Translations under genes and position numbers: made by a program
Notes under the pieces: model-generated
The model's database searches: none
The model's input: only the letters and a program-made list of their open reading frames with translations
Told to the model about the DNA's origin: nothing
From: an uncultured Jannaschia sp.
Lineage (GTDB): Bacteria; Pseudomonadota; Alphaproteobacteria; Rhodobacterales; Rhodobacteraceae
Direction: 5' to 3'
Assembly (NCBI RefSeq): GCF_947503795.1
Contig: NZ_CANNEZ010000001.1
Coordinates: forward strand, 1-64,000
Length of the DNA: 64,000 nucleotides
Part shown: positions 16,871 to 25,827 of the stretch, piece by piece
Position numbering within the stretch: the stretch's first letter is position 1
Layout: the number at the start of each line of letters is the position of its first letter

Positions 16871-18085
16871 ATGACGCTCACCATCACCCGGCTCGGCCAC
16901 CATGGCGACGGCATCGCGACCGGCGAGGACGGCCCGATCTACGTCGCGCGCAGCCTCCCGGGCGAGGTGGTGACCGGGGACGTCGAAGGCGACCGCCTGT
17001 CCGCCCCTCGGATCGTGACGCCCTCGCCCGACCGCGTATCGGCGCCTTGTCCCCATGCGAGGCGTTGCGGCGGATGCGCGGTGCAGCACGCCTCCGACGC
17101 GTTCGTCGCCACGTGGAAGGCGGATCTGGTCCGCGCCGCGCTGGCCCGCGCCGGTCTCGAGGCCGAAATCGCATCGGTCGAGACCTCGCCCTCCCGCAGC
17201 CGCCGCCGCGCGACGCTTTCGGCACGGAGGACCCGCAAGGGTGCCGAAATCGGGTTCCATATCCGCGGCTCGGCCGAGATCGTGGCCATCCCCGACTGCC
17301 GCGTGCTCTCCCCGGCGCTGCTGGCCCGTCTGCCGCAGCTCGAGGCGCTGGCCCGGATCGCCGCGCCGCGCGGCGTCGAGGTCGCGTTACAGATGACCGA
17401 GACGGCCGCCGGCGTGGATCTGTCGGTGACCGGCGCCCGCGACCTCGATCGCGACTTGCTGGCGGCGCTGGCCGAACAGGGGCACGGGTTTGTGCGGATC
17501 ACCTGGAATGGCGAACCCGCGGTCCAGCAGGACACGCCATGGGTGGCGCTGGGGCGCGCCCGCGTCACGCCGCCGCCAGGCGCGTTCCTTCAGGCAACGG
17601 CGGCGGGCGAAGCCGCCCTGACCGCGCGCGTGACCGAGATCTTGGGCGGGGCGCAGCGGGTGGTGGACCTCTTCGCGGGATGCGGCACGTTCACATTCCC
17701 GCTGGCCGAGACGGCCGCGGTTCATGCCGTCGAGGGCGATCGCCCGGCACTCGCGTCGCTTCTGGCGGCCGCGCGCGCGACGCCCGGCCTGCGGCCCGTC
17801 ACCGGCGCGGTCCGCGACCTCTTCCGTGAGCCGCTCCGCCCCGACGAGCTTGAAGGCTTCGACGCCGCCGTGATCGACCCGCCGCGCGCGGGGGCCGCCG
17901 CACAGATGGCGCAGATCGCTGCGTCGGGCCTGCGGCGCGTGGCGGTCGTCAGTTGCGATCCCGGCACCTTCGCCCGCGACGCGGCCACGCTCGCGAAGGC
18001 GGGGTTTCGCATGGGGCCGATCACGGTGGTGGACCAGTTCCGCTGGTCACCCCATATCGAGCTGGTCACGAGTTTCGAGAGATGA
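16871..18085 (+). CDS. Class I SAM-dependent RNA methyltransferase, TrmA/RlmD family
   Basis: 404 residues. The N-terminus has a short TRAM-like segment, then a cysteine set (CPHARRCGGC and a later Cys) that binds [4Fe-4S] in the family. The C-terminal half has the SAM site VVDLFAGCGTFTFPLA, the DPPRAG motif and the catalytic SCDPGTFARD. Members make 5-methyluridine in tRNA or 23S rRNA; which target applies cannot be read from sequence alone. It overlaps the sodium-channel start by four bases. Confidence 0.9.
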   Translation: MTLTITRLGHHGDGIATGEDGPIYVARSLPGEVVTGDVEGDRLSAPRIVTPSPDRVSAPCPHARRCGGCAVQHASDAFVATWKADLVRAALARAGLEAEIASVETSPSRSRRRATLSARRTRKGAEIGFHIRGSAEIVAIPDCRVLSPALLARLPQLEALARIAAPRGVEVALQMTETAAGVDLSVTGARDLDRDLLAALAEQGHGFVRITWNGEPAVQQDTPWVALGRARVTPPPGAFLQATAAGEAALTARVTEILGGAQRVVDLFAGCGTFTFPLAETAAVHAVEGDRPALASLLAAARATPGLRPVTGAVRDLFREPLRPDELEGFDAAVIDPPRAGAAAQMAQIAASGLRRVAVVSCDPGTFARDAATLAKAGFRMGPITVVDQFRWSPHIELVTSFER

Positions 18086-18957
18086 ACATGCGCGCCCGCC
18101 TTGCTGCCCTTCTGGACCACCCCGTCGCCCGCAACCTCGTGATCGGGGTCATCCTGCTGAACGCCGTGACCCTCGGGCTCGAGACGGTACCGCCGGTCAT
18201 GGAGGTGTTCGGGCCCGTGCTCGTCGCGATCGACACGGCATGCCTCGCGTTCTTCGTGGTCGAGCTCGGGGCCAAGATGATCGCACAGGGCCGGGCCTTC
18301 TGGCGGCAGGGCTGGAACCTCTTCGATTTCGTGATCGTGGGCGTGGCGCTGGTGCCCGATGCCGGGCCGTTCAGCGTGCTGCGCGCCCTGCGCATCCTGC
18401 GCGTGCTGCGGATCGTGTCGGTGTTTCCGCGCCTGCGCCGCGTCGTCGAGGGGTTCGTCACGGCGCTGCCCGGAATGGCGTCGGTGTTCCTCCTGATGGG
18501 GATCATCTTCTATATCGGCGCGGTAATGGCCACGAAGCTGTTCGGGGGCGGCTGCCTCGGCCTCGGGATCGAGGGCTGCACGCCCGAGCGGAATGCGCAG
18601 CTTCTGGAATGGTTCGGGCATCTGGGCGCGTCGGGTTACAGCCTGTTCCAGATCATGACGCTGGAAAGCTGGTCAATGGGCATCGTCCGGCCGGTCATGG
18701 AGGTCTATCCCCACGCTTGGGCCTTCTTCGTGCCGTTCATCATGATGACGACCTTTGCCGTGGTGAACCTGCTGGTCGGCCTGATCGTGAACTCCATGCA
18801 GGACGCCCATGCCGAGGAATCGAACGCCGCGACCGACGCCTATCGCGACGACGTGATCGAGCGGTTGCGCGCGATCGAGCGGACCCTTGCGACGACCGAC
18901 ACCCGAGGGACGGACGCTGCGATCCGCCCGAAGGATCGGCCGAAGGACCGTGCGTAG
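18082..18957 (+). CDS. NavBac-type voltage-gated sodium channel
   Basis: 291 residues, one six-helix domain as in NaChBac and NavAb, presumably tetrameric in the inner membrane. S4 carries Arg101, Arg104, Arg107 and Arg110 at every third position (LRALRILRVLRI). The pore filter TLESWSM is at residues 193-199 and is the same heptad as in NavAb, so sodium selectivity is expected. The S5-pore turret is longer than in NavAb and has a Cys pair (158 and 166). A cytosolic, charged helical tail follows S6. It is coupled to the RNA methyltransferase gene. Its last 118 bases overlap the sugar-transferase gene on the other strand. Confidence 0.92.
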   Translation: MNMRARLAALLDHPVARNLVIGVILLNAVTLGLETVPPVMEVFGPVLVAIDTACLAFFVVELGAKMIAQGRAFWRQGWNLFDFVIVGVALVPDAGPFSVLRALRILRVLRIVSVFPRLRRVVEGFVTALPGMASVFLLMGIIFYIGAVMATKLFGGGCLGLGIEGCTPERNAQLLEWFGHLGASGYSLFQIMTLESWSMGIVRPVMEVYPHAWAFFVPFIMMTTFAVVNLLVGLIVNSMQDAHAEESNAATDAYRDDVIERLRAIERTLATTDTRGTDAAIRPKDRPKDRA

Positions 18958-19589
18958 CGTCCCCTGCGGCGCGGTCGGATGCGGCCGGGCAGAAGCCGCG
19001 TCGCCGTCCAGAACATCAACCGCAGATCCGTGCCGAGATGCCGGTGCCTCCGGTAGAGCAGATCGAGCGCGGCCTTTCGCGGGATGGAACGGGTGACATA
19101 GAGATGCTCGACCTCGGCGGCGGTCCGGCAGCGGGCGAGATCACGCTCCTCGTGGGCGGCGTAGACGAGGCTCGCCAGTCCGGTAATCCCCGGCGGGTCG
19201 GCAAGGACGCGGGAATAGAGTTCGGGATACATCTCGACATAGCGGCGGAGTGGCGGGCGCGGCCCGACAAATGCGATGTCGCCGCGAAGCACGTTCCAGA
19301 GCTGAGGAAGTTCGTCGAGCCGCGCATGCCGGAGCAGGCGTCCGAGCGGTGTGATGCGGTCGGACTTGTGCCCGCCGGTCACACCCATGTCGTGGGGGTC
19401 GGGTCGCATCGTGCGGAACTTCCAGAGCGTGAACGCGGTCGCAGGTCCTCGCATTCGCTCGGACCGAAAGAAAACAGGCCCGTCGTTCTGACGCCAGATC
19501 AATGCCGCGATGAGCAGCATCGGAAGCGCGAGGATCACGGCGAGGATCAATGCGAAGCCGAGATCGAACGCGCGCCGCGGGCCGATCAT
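18840..19589 (-). CDS. Sugar transferase initiating a lipid-linked glycan (polyprenyl-phosphate hexose-1-P transferase)
   Basis: 249 residues from an ATG overlapping the upstream SDR stop. One N-terminal membrane segment (~10-30) precedes the PF02397 core: GPVFFRSERMG-like, LWKFRTM, RLLRHARLDELPQLWNVLRGD and VGPRPPL. The length matches the short monotopic type rather than WbaP. A basic Arg/Ser tail of about 46 residues runs past the usual end of the domain and is encoded opposite the sodium-channel gene. It probably places the first sugar of an O-antigen or exopolysaccharide on undecaprenyl phosphate. Confidence 0.88.
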   Translation of the reverse strand: MIGPRRAFDLGFALILAVILALPMLLIAALIWRQNDGPVFFRSERMRGPATAFTLWKFRTMRPDPHDMGVTGGHKSDRITPLGRLLRHARLDELPQLWNVLRGDIAFVGPRPPLRRYVEMYPELYSRVLADPPGITGLASLVYAAHEERDLARCRTAAEVEHLYVTRSIPRKAALDLLYRRHRHLGTDLRLMFWTATRLLPGRIRPRRRGRYARSFGRSFGRIAASVPRVSVVARVRSIARNRSITSSR

Positions 19590-20407
19590 GCGGCTTGCCC
19601 CGCGCAGGCCTGCCATTCGGAGACGAGGGTCGCAGCGCTGCCGTGCGGCACGCGATGGAGGCGCGACAGCGTCCCGACATCGAGGTCGACGGACGGGATC
19701 GCAGCGGAGTCGGCGGGCACCGGTCGCCACGTGCGGCCCGCCTCGGCCAGGAGGTCTGCCATGGCGACGGTGCCCGGCGCGGCCACGTTCATGACATCGG
19801 GGAGCGGGCCGGGATGAAGGGCGATCCGGGCGAGGACCCGCGCCAGCGTGAGCGGCCCGATATAGGAACGGCGCGGCGTCGTGCCGTCGCCGAAGGTCGT
19901 GAGGGCGGGATGGGTGTCGTCGCGCAGGTTTCCCAGGAGTGCGTCCGCCCCTGCGATGTTGCCGACGCGCAGGATCACGACATCCGGCCCGTCAGGCCGG
20001 GATCTGCGCCAATGCCGTACCGCGCGCTCCATATCGACCTTCGATGCGCCGTACGGGGCGACCGGGCGGGGCGCGCGCGCCTCGTGGACCGGGCAGTCGA
20101 CGCGCCCGTAGATCGCCGCCGAGGACATCAGAACGACGCGGCGCAGCCCGGCCTCGGACGCGGCGTCGAGCGCGCCCAGCGCCGAAGTGACGTTGCCGCG
20201 GAGCGTATCGGCCGAACCGCTGGTGACCCCGGCGAGACAGACCAGCGCCGCGCATCCCGCGAGGCGCGGGGCAAGTGCCCCGTCGGCGCGGCCGTGCCAT
20301 CGGACGCTGTCGCCCCAGACCCGGCGGACCAACCGGGCGACGCGGCCCGACCGACCGGTGACGGCGATGCGCCCGGCATCGGGAAGAGGGCATATCGGGA
20401 CGGGCAT
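19586..20407 (-). CDS. NAD-dependent epimerase/dehydratase (extended SDR), sugar-nucleotide type
   Basis: 273 residues. The N-terminal Rossmann fingerprint TGRSGRVA (in place of the usual TGxxGFIG) is somewhat off-consensus. The active site reads MSSAAIYG and YGASK, giving the catalytic Ser/Tyr/Lys. It overlaps the sugar transferase by four bases. A short SDR next to a short PHPT transferase resembles the WreQ/WreU arrangement that makes QuiNAc-linked O-antigen in rhizobia, but this is inference from order and size only. Confidence 0.82.
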   Translation of the reverse strand: MPVPICPLPDAGRIAVTGRSGRVARLVRRVWGDSVRWHGRADGALAPRLAGCAALVCLAGVTSGSADTLRGNVTSALGALDAASEAGLRRVVLMSSAAIYGRVDCPVHEARAPRPVAPYGASKVDMERAVRHWRRSRPDGPDVVILRVGNIAGADALLGNLRDDTHPALTTFGDGTTPRRSYIGPLTLARVLARIALHPGPLPDVMNVAAPGTVAMADLLAEAGRTWRPVPADSAAIPSVDLDVGTLSRLHRVPHGSAATLVSEWQACAGQAA

Positions 20408-20488
20408 CGTGCGGTCTCGCGCTGGGGATCTTCCCCACGCCTAGCCGACACGAATTTCCGAATGATTAAGCCGCGGATCTTACGGAAT

Positions 20489-22417
20489 TCACGCCCGCTT
20501 GCCCAACATCTCGACATCCAGAAGCGACAACACCCGCGCCTCGATATCCTCGGCGTTGAGCCCCGCCTTGGCGTACATGTCGGCCGGTCCGCCCTGGTCG
20601 ATGAACGCATCGGGCAGCACCATGGACCGGAATCGCAGGCCCTGATCGAAGACGCCCTCGTCCGAGAGAAGTTGGGCGACATGGCTGCCGAATCCGCCGA
20701 CGGCGCCCTCCTCGATGGTGATCAACGCCTCGTGGTCGCGGGCGAGCCCGAGGATCATCTCGCGGTCGAGCGGCTTGGCGAACCTGGCGTCGGCAATGGT
20801 CGGGTCGATGCCGCGCGCCTGCAGGCGTTCGGCCGCCTCGCGGACCTCGGAGAGACGCGCGCCGAAGGACAGGATCGCGACCCGCGCGCCCTCGTGGATC
20901 ATGCGGCCGCGACCGATCTCGAGCGGCTCGCCCCGTTCGGGCATCTCGACGCCGACGCCTTCGCCGCGCGGGAAGCGGAAGGCGATGGGTCCGTCGTCAT
21001 GGGCGGCTGCGGTCGCGACCATGTGGCAGAGCTCGGCCTCGTCGGCGGCGGCCATGACGGTGAAGTTGGGCAGGTTCGACAGGTAGGCCACGTCGAAGCT
21101 GCCGGCATGTGTCGCGCCATCGGCGCCGACCAGCCCCGCGCGGTCGATGGCGAAGCGCACCGGAAGGTTCTGGAGTGCGACGTCGTGGACGACCTGGTCA
21201 TAGCCGCGCTGCAGGAAGGTCGAATAGATCGTGCAGAAGGGCTTCATGCCCGACGCGGCGAGGCCCGCACAGAAGGTGACCCCATGCTGCTCGGCGATGC
21301 CGACATCGAAGCAGCGGTTCGGGAAGCGCTCGGCAAAGAGGTTGAGGCCGGTGCCGTCGGGCATCGCGGCGGTGATCGCGACGATGCGATCATCATCCTG
21401 CGCCTCGCGGATCAGGTTCTGCGCATAGACCTTGGTGTAACTCGGCGCGTTCGAGGCGGCCTTGGCCTGCTCGCCCGTGACCATGTCGAACTTGCCCGTG
21501 GCGTGACCCTTGTCGGCGCGCCCCTCGGCCGGGCGGAAGCCCTTGCCCTTCTGGGTGATGGCGTGGATCAGGATCGGTCCCGTGGCGCGCACCTTCACCG
21601 TCCGCAGGATGGCCAGCACCTGCTCGATGTCGTGTCCGTCGATGGGCCCGACATAGGAAAAGCCCAACTCCTCGAAGAGGGTGCCGCCGACCGTCATGCC
21701 CTTGAGCAGCTCCTTGGCGCGGCGCGCGCCCTCCTGGAACGGCGGGGGCAGAAAGCCCACGGCGCCCTTGGCGGCGGCCTTGAACTCCTGGAACGGCGCG
21801 CCGGCATAGAGGCGCGAGAGATAGGACGACATCGCGCCGACGGGCGGGGCGATCGACATCTCGTTGTCGTTCAGGATCACGATCAGCCGCTTGCCCAGAT
21901 GGCCCGCATGGTTCAGCGCCTCGTAGGCCATCCCGCCCGAGAGCGCGCCGTCGCCGATCACTGCGATGGCGTCGCCGTTGTTCGGCGCACCCAGCTCGCG
22001 ACCCATGGCAAAGCCCAGCGCCGCCGAGATCGACGTGGAACTATGCGCCGCGCCGAACGGATCGTAGGGCGACTCGCTGCGCTTGGTGAAGCCCGAGAGC
22101 CCGTCCTTCTTGCGTAGCGTCAGCATCCGGTCGCGGCGACCCGTCAGGATCTTGTGCGGATAGCACTGGTGCGAGACGTCCCAGATCAGCTTGTCGCGCG
22201 GCGTGTCGAACACCGCATGGAGGCCGACGGTGAGCTCGACCACGCCGAGGCCCGCGCCCAGATGGCCGCCGGTCTGGCTGACGGCCCAGATCGTATCGGT
22301 GCGAAGTTCGTCGGCGACCTGCCGCAACTCGCGATCGGTCAGGCCCTTGAGGTCGGCGGGCCCGGCGATGCGGTCGAGAAGGGGGGTCGCGGGGCGGGGC
22401 CGGTCATCGGTCGTCAT
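20489..22417 (-). CDS. dxs: 1-deoxy-D-xylulose-5-phosphate synthase
   Basis: 642 residues, full length. It joins pyruvate and glyceraldehyde 3-phosphate in the first step of the MEP isoprenoid pathway, with thiamine diphosphate. The cofactor site [15 protein letters not shown]...LNDNEMSI, the [15 protein letters not shown] segment and the central pyrimidine-domain Glu region are visible. It is the last gene of a four-gene minus-strand run (deacetylase, xseB, ispA, dxs) and starts 10 bases after ispA, a common alphaproteobacterial order. Confidence 0.97.
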   Translation of the reverse strand: MTTDDRPRPATPLLDRIAGPADLKGLTDRELRQVADELRTDTIWAVSQTGGHLGAGLGVVELTVGLHAVFDTPRDKLIWDVSHQCYPHKILTGRRDRMLTLRKKDGLSGFTKRSESPYDPFGAAHSSTSISAALGFAMGRELGAPNNGDAIAVIGDGALSGGMAYEALNHAGHLGKRLIVILNDNEMSIAPPVGAMSSYLSRLYAGAPFQEFKAAAKGAVGFLPPPFQEGARRAKELLKGMTVGGTLFEELGFSYVGPIDGHDIEQVLAILRTVKVRATGPILIHAITQKGKGFRPAEGRADKGHATGKFDMVTGEQAKAASNAPSYTKVYAQNLIREAQDDDRIVAITAAMPDGTGLNLFAERFPNRCFDVGIAEQHGVTFCAGLAASGMKPFCTIYSTFLQRGYDQVVHDVALQNLPVRFAIDRAGLVGADGATHAGSFDVAYLSNLPNFTVMAAADEAELCHMVATAAAHDDGPIAFRFPRGEGVGVEMPERGEPLEIGRGRMIHEGARVAILSFGARLSEVREAAERLQARGIDPTIADARFAKPLDREMILGLARDHEALITIEEGAVGGFGSHVAQLLSDEGVFDQGLRFRSMVLPDAFIDQGGPADMYAKAGLNAEDIEARVLSLLDVEMLGKRA

Positions 22418-22427
22418 GGGGTCGTCC

Positions 22428-23297
22428 TCAGCGGTCGCGGGTCACCACATAGCGGGCGACGGATCTCAGCGTAGCCCCCTTTTCGGTGTAAGGCAAAAGT
22501 GACAGTTGGGCCTGTTCAATCAGCCGTTCGGCTTCGGCGCGCGCGCCCTCGACGCCCATCAGCGACACGAAGGTCGCCTTGCCTGCGGCGGCGTCCTTGC
22601 GCAGCGCCTTGCCCGCCGCGTCCGCATCGCCCTCGACGTCGAGGAGGTCGTCGGCGATCTGGAAGGCCAGGCCGAGATGCGTGGCGAAATCGACCAGCGC
22701 GGCAGGGTCGGCCCGTCCGAGAATCGCTCCGGCCCGGCAGGGCCATTCGAGAAGGCGCCCGGTCTTGAGTCGCTGCAGTTCGGTGATCTCATCGAGGGTC
22801 AGGGGCGTGCCCGCGCTTTCGGCCGCGATGTCGAGAGCCTGACCACGGACCATTCCCGCGGCCCCCGCATCGCGCGCGAGCGTCAGGACGAGCTCGGCGC
22901 GGACGCCCGCGTCCGGATCGGTCGCGGGATCGGCCAGTATCTCGAAGGCGAGGGCCTGGAGCGCGTCACCCGCCAGCACTGCCGTCGCCTCGTCCCACTT
23001 GCGATGCACGGTCGGCTGGCCGCGCCGGAGGTCGTCGTCATCCATGCAGGGCAGGTCGTCATGGACCAGCGAATAGGCATGCACGGCCTCGATCGCACAG
23101 GCGGCGCGTAGCGCGCGGTCGCGGGGCACGTCGAAGAGCCGGGCCGCTTCGAGAAGGAGGATCGCACGGAGCCGCTTGCCGCCGCGCAGGGCGTGGCGCA
23201 TCGCGTCGCCCACGGGGCCGTCGAACGGGCGGAGCGCGGCATCCAGCGCTGTCTGAACCTCCGCCTGGGCGGTGCGCAGAACGGCGTCGAGCGTCAC
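22428..23297 (-). CDS. ispA: Farnesyl/geranyl diphosphate synthase (polyprenyl synthetase)
   Basis: 289 residues from a GTG that overlaps the xseB stop. The first aspartate-rich motif [15 protein letters not shown] and the second [13 protein letters not shown] are both present, along with [11 protein letters not shown]. The order next to dxs and xseB supports IspA, which condenses IPP with DMAPP/GPP to C15. The exact chain length is not proven by sequence. Confidence 0.94.
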   Translation of the reverse strand: MTLDAVLRTAQAEVQTALDAALRPFDGPVGDAMRHALRGGKRLRAILLLEAARLFDVPRDRALRAACAIEAVHAYSLVHDDLPCMDDDDLRRGQPTVHRKWDEATAVLAGDALQALAFEILADPATDPDAGVRAELVLTLARDAGAAGMVRGQALDIAAESAGTPLTLDEITELQRLKTGRLLEWPCRAGAILGRADPAALVDFATHLGLAFQIADDLLDVEGDADAAGKALRKDAAAGKATFVSLMGVEGARAEAERLIEQAQLSLLPYTEKGATLRSVARYVVTRDR

Positions 23298-23536
23298 GTG
23301 TCGTCGGCGGGCCGGGTGCCGACGGGATTGCCCTGCGCGTCGAGCGTGATCTGCTCGACCTTGGCCTCGGCCTCTTTCAGCTTGGCCTCGCACCGCGTCT
23401 TGAGGGCCGCGCCGCGCTCGTAGAGCCGGATCGAGTCGTCGAGCGACACGTCTCCGGAATCGAGCTGGTTCACCACCTGCTCGAGCTCGGCAATCGCCTC
23501 CTCGAAGCTCATCTCGGCCACCGGTCGATCGGTCAT
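23294..23536 (-). CDS. xseB: Exodeoxyribonuclease VII small subunit
   Basis: 80 residues, the normal size. The MSFEEAIAELEQVVNQLDSGDVSLDDSI pattern and a following helix with LYERGAALKTRCEAKL are typical. It pairs with XseA (not in this window) in a single-strand exonuclease. Four-base overlaps on both sides tie it to the deacetylase gene and ispA. Confidence 0.95.
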   Translation of the reverse strand: MTDRPVAEMSFEEAIAELEQVVNQLDSGDVSLDDSIRLYERGAALKTRCEAKLKEAEAKVEQITLDAQGNPVGTRPADDT

Positions 23537-24456
23537 GATCCTGCCCTCCGCAACACGTCCACATGGGCCGCGACCGAGGCCGCCAGCGCGTCGAGGTCAT
23601 AGCCCCCTTCGAGACAGGAGACCAGCCGCCCGCCCGCGTGGTCGCGCGCCAGATCGCAGAGCGTCTTGGTGATCCAGACGAAGTCCTCCTCGCTCCATTC
23701 GAGCTGCGCCAGCGGGTCGTCGCGATGCGCATCGAACCCCGCCGAGACGAGCACGAGCTCGGGGTCGAACGCGGTCAGGCGGGGCCATGCCTCGTCCATG
23801 AAGCGCGCGCGAAACACGCTGCCGTCCGAGCCGGGCGGCAGGGGGATGTTGAGGATGGTGTCGTATTCGCCGCGCTCCGACGGCTCGCCCGAGCCGGGCC
23901 AGAGCGGGGATTGGTGCGTCGACACGAAAAGCGCGCGTGCCTCGGACCACAGGAGGTCCTGGGTCCCGTTCCCGTGATGGACGTCGAAGTCCACGACCGC
24001 GATCCGGGTCAGGCCGTGGACCTCCATCGCATGCCGCGCGGCGATGGCGACGGTGCCGAACAGGCAGAACCCCATGGGCTTGGCGGTCTCGGCATGGTGG
24101 CCGGGCGGGCGCATCGCGACGAAGGCGTTCGGGGCCTCGCCCGCGATCACCGCATCGACCGCGCGGCAGGCGGCGCCGACGGCCAGCCGCGCGGCGCGCA
24201 GCGTGCCGGGCGCCATGTGCGTGTCGGCATCGAGCTGGGTCCAGCCTTGCCGCGGGGCCGCGATCGCCAGCGTGTCGATATAGTCCTGCGGGTGGCAGCG
24301 GGTGATGGTCTCGTCGCTGGCCTCGGTCGCGTCTTCCCGTGTCAGGTCCATGTCGGCGAGGGCCCGGCGGATGGCGGGCAGGCGGTCGACCTGTTCGGGA
24401 TGGCCGGGCGGATTTTCGTGCGCGTCGACGTCGTCGTGGGTGATGAGCAGGGTCAT
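23533..24456 (-). CDS. Histone deacetylase-family (AcuC/AphA-like) amidohydrolase
   Basis: 307 residues. The zinc hydrolase motifs PPGHHAE, VDFDVHHGNGTQ and later SAGFDAHRDDP supply the Asp/His/Asp zinc ligands and the His pair. Bacterial members deacetylate acetyl-CoA synthetase, acetylpolyamines or unknown small amides. The gene heads the xseB-ispA-dxs run, a frequent arrangement in this family without a known functional reason. Confidence 0.92.
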   Translation of the reverse strand: MTLLITHDDVDAHENPPGHPEQVDRLPAIRRALADMDLTREDATEASDETITRCHPQDYIDTLAIAAPRQGWTQLDADTHMAPGTLRAARLAVGAACRAVDAVIAGEAPNAFVAMRPPGHHAETAKPMGFCLFGTVAIAARHAMEVHGLTRIAVVDFDVHHGNGTQDLLWSEARALFVSTHQSPLWPGSGEPSERGEYDTILNIPLPPGSDGSVFRARFMDEAWPRLTAFDPELVLVSAGFDAHRDDPLAQLEWSEEDFVWITKTLCDLARDHAGGRLVSCLEGGYDLDALAASVAAHVDVLRRAGS

Positions 24457-24510
24457 GGTGTCCGACGGTGGGGTAAGGCGTTCCTCACCCTACGGCCGCG
24501 CCGGGCCGGG

Positions 24511-25215
24511 TCAATCCGGCGCGAGCATGTAGCCCTCGCCGCGAACCGTCTGGAGATAGCGGGGCTGCTTGGGATCGGCCTCGAGCTTGCGGCGCAGCCG
24601 GGTGACCTGAACGTCCACGGCGCGCTCGCCCGTCGCCTCGCCATCGCCGCGACCGAGCTGTTCGACCAGCTGCGCGCGGCTGATCGCCTCGTGCGGGGTC
24701 GCCGCGAAGATCCGCATCAGCGTCGTCTCGGTCGCGGTCAGGCGGACCGCATCGGACCCGCGCCAGAGCTCGCCCCGCTCCATGTCGTAGCGGAACGGCC
24801 CGAGTTGCAGGACCTTCGGCACCGCACCGGGACCCGTGGGCACGCGGCGCAGGATCGCCTTGAGCCGCAACAGCAGCTCTTTCGGCTCGAAGGGCTTCGA
24901 AAGATAGTCGTCCGCCCCCGATTCGAGACCCGTGATCCGGTCCTGCGTCTCGCCCTTGGCGGTCAACATCAGGATCGGCATCGGCCGGGTCTCGCGGATC
25001 TCGGCGCAGAGCACGTAGCCGTTATCGCCCGGCATCATCACGTCGAGGATCGCGATGTCGAAATCGAGCCCCGCCAGAAGACGCCGCGCATGATCCGCGT
25101 CGCGCGCCCCCGTCGTCAGGTAGCCGTTGCGCATCAGGAACTTCTGCAGAAGCCCGCGAATGCGGTCGTCGTCGTCCACCAACAGGACATGGGCCTGATG
25201 AGTGCTGTCGGTCAT
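24511..25215 (-). CDS. petR: OmpR-type response regulator PetR
   Basis: 234 residues. The receiver domain has Asp14-17, phospho-acceptor Asp58 in LDVMMPG and TAKGE. Residues ~140-234 are a winged helix ending VRGEGYMLAPD. No histidine kinase is adjacent. It overlaps a MarR-type gene by four bases. This pair matches petP-petR of Rhodobacter capsulatus, where PetR is needed for cytochrome bc1 expression. The assignment rests on that pairing and on size; the bc1 operon is not in this window. Confidence 0.8.
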   Translation of the reverse strand: MTDSTHQAHVLLVDDDDRIRGLLQKFLMRNGYLTTGARDADHARRLLAGLDFDIAILDVMMPGDNGYVLCAEIRETRPMPILMLTAKGETQDRITGLESGADDYLSKPFEPKELLLRLKAILRRVPTGPGAVPKVLQLGPFRYDMERGELWRGSDAVRLTATETTLMRIFAATPHEAISRAQLVEQLGRGDGEATGERAVDVQVTRLRRKLEADPKQPRYLQTVRGEGYMLAPD

Positions 25216-25706
25216 CGCTCGCCATCCCGCGCGGCGGTGAAGTGATGGCGCATCTCGGGATCCATCATCTGCTCGAGCACCTGCCGGAATCCGGCCACGG
25301 CCTGCGGCCCGGCGGCGCGGAAGGCGCCGCGCATCCGGTTGCGCTGCGCATCCGAAAGCTCCCGCTCCAGCGCCTCGCCCGCCTCGGTCAGGTGCAGATG
25401 ACGCTCGCGGCGGTCGCGCTGGCCGACCCGGCTGTCGACGAGCCCGTCTTCGACCAGCGTCCGCAGCACGCGGTTGAGCGATTGCTTCGTGACCCCGAGG
25501 ATCGCGAGCAGGTTGTTGACCGTCGTGCCCGGCGTGCGGTGGATGAAATGCAGCGCCCGGTGATGCGCGCGCCCGTATCCCTTGCCCGACAGGATCCGGT
25601 CGGGATCGGCCGTGAAGCCGCGATAGGCGAAGAACATCGCCTCGATCGCGCGGCGCAGCTGTTCGTCCGTGAGGAACAGGAGATTGTCGCTGTGATCGTC
25701 CGCCAT
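25212..25706 (-). CDS. petP: MarR-family regulator PetP
   Basis: 164 residues. It is an all-helical winged-helix protein: TVNNLLAILGVTKQSLNRVLRTLVEDGLV gives the recognition helix, and GQRDRRERHLHLTEAGEAL the wing. It is translationally coupled to the response regulator downstream, the petPR order known from Rhodobacter. It diverges from ilvE across a 121-base spacer holding two inverted repeats, one of which could be its operator. Confidence 0.8.
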   Translation of the reverse strand: MADDHSDNLLFLTDEQLRRAIEAMFFAYRGFTADPDRILSGKGYGRAHHRALHFIHRTPGTTVNNLLAILGVTKQSLNRVLRTLVEDGLVDSRVGQRDRRERHLHLTEAGEALERELSDAQRNRMRGAFRAAGPQAVAGFRQVLEQMMDPEMRHHFTAARDGER

Positions 25707-25746
25707 GCGGGGAAACTACGTCAGCCTTGTTGACATTCCAAGACCG

Positions 25747-25769
25747 GATTGTTAGCGGAAGGCACAATC
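25747..25769. promoter_or_regulatory. Inverted repeat in the petP-ilvE spacer, possible MarR operator
   Basis: GATTGT and ACAATC are perfect 6-bp arms 11 bases apart, in the divergent spacer. The spacing is in the range of MarR-type sites. No binding evidence exists. Confidence 0.35.
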
Positions 25770-25784
25770 TGCGAAATATTATGT

Positions 25785-25804
25785 CCGAAACGGCACTGTT
25801 TCGG
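25785..25804 (+). promoter_or_regulatory. Hairpin/inverted repeat in the ilvE leader
   Basis: CCGAAAC and GTTTCGG are perfect 7-bp arms around a 6-base loop, ending about 23 bases before the ilvE ATG. It may be an operator or a leader hairpin. Confidence 0.35.
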
Positions 25805-25827
25805 TAACGAACGGGATGGAGGGTGTC

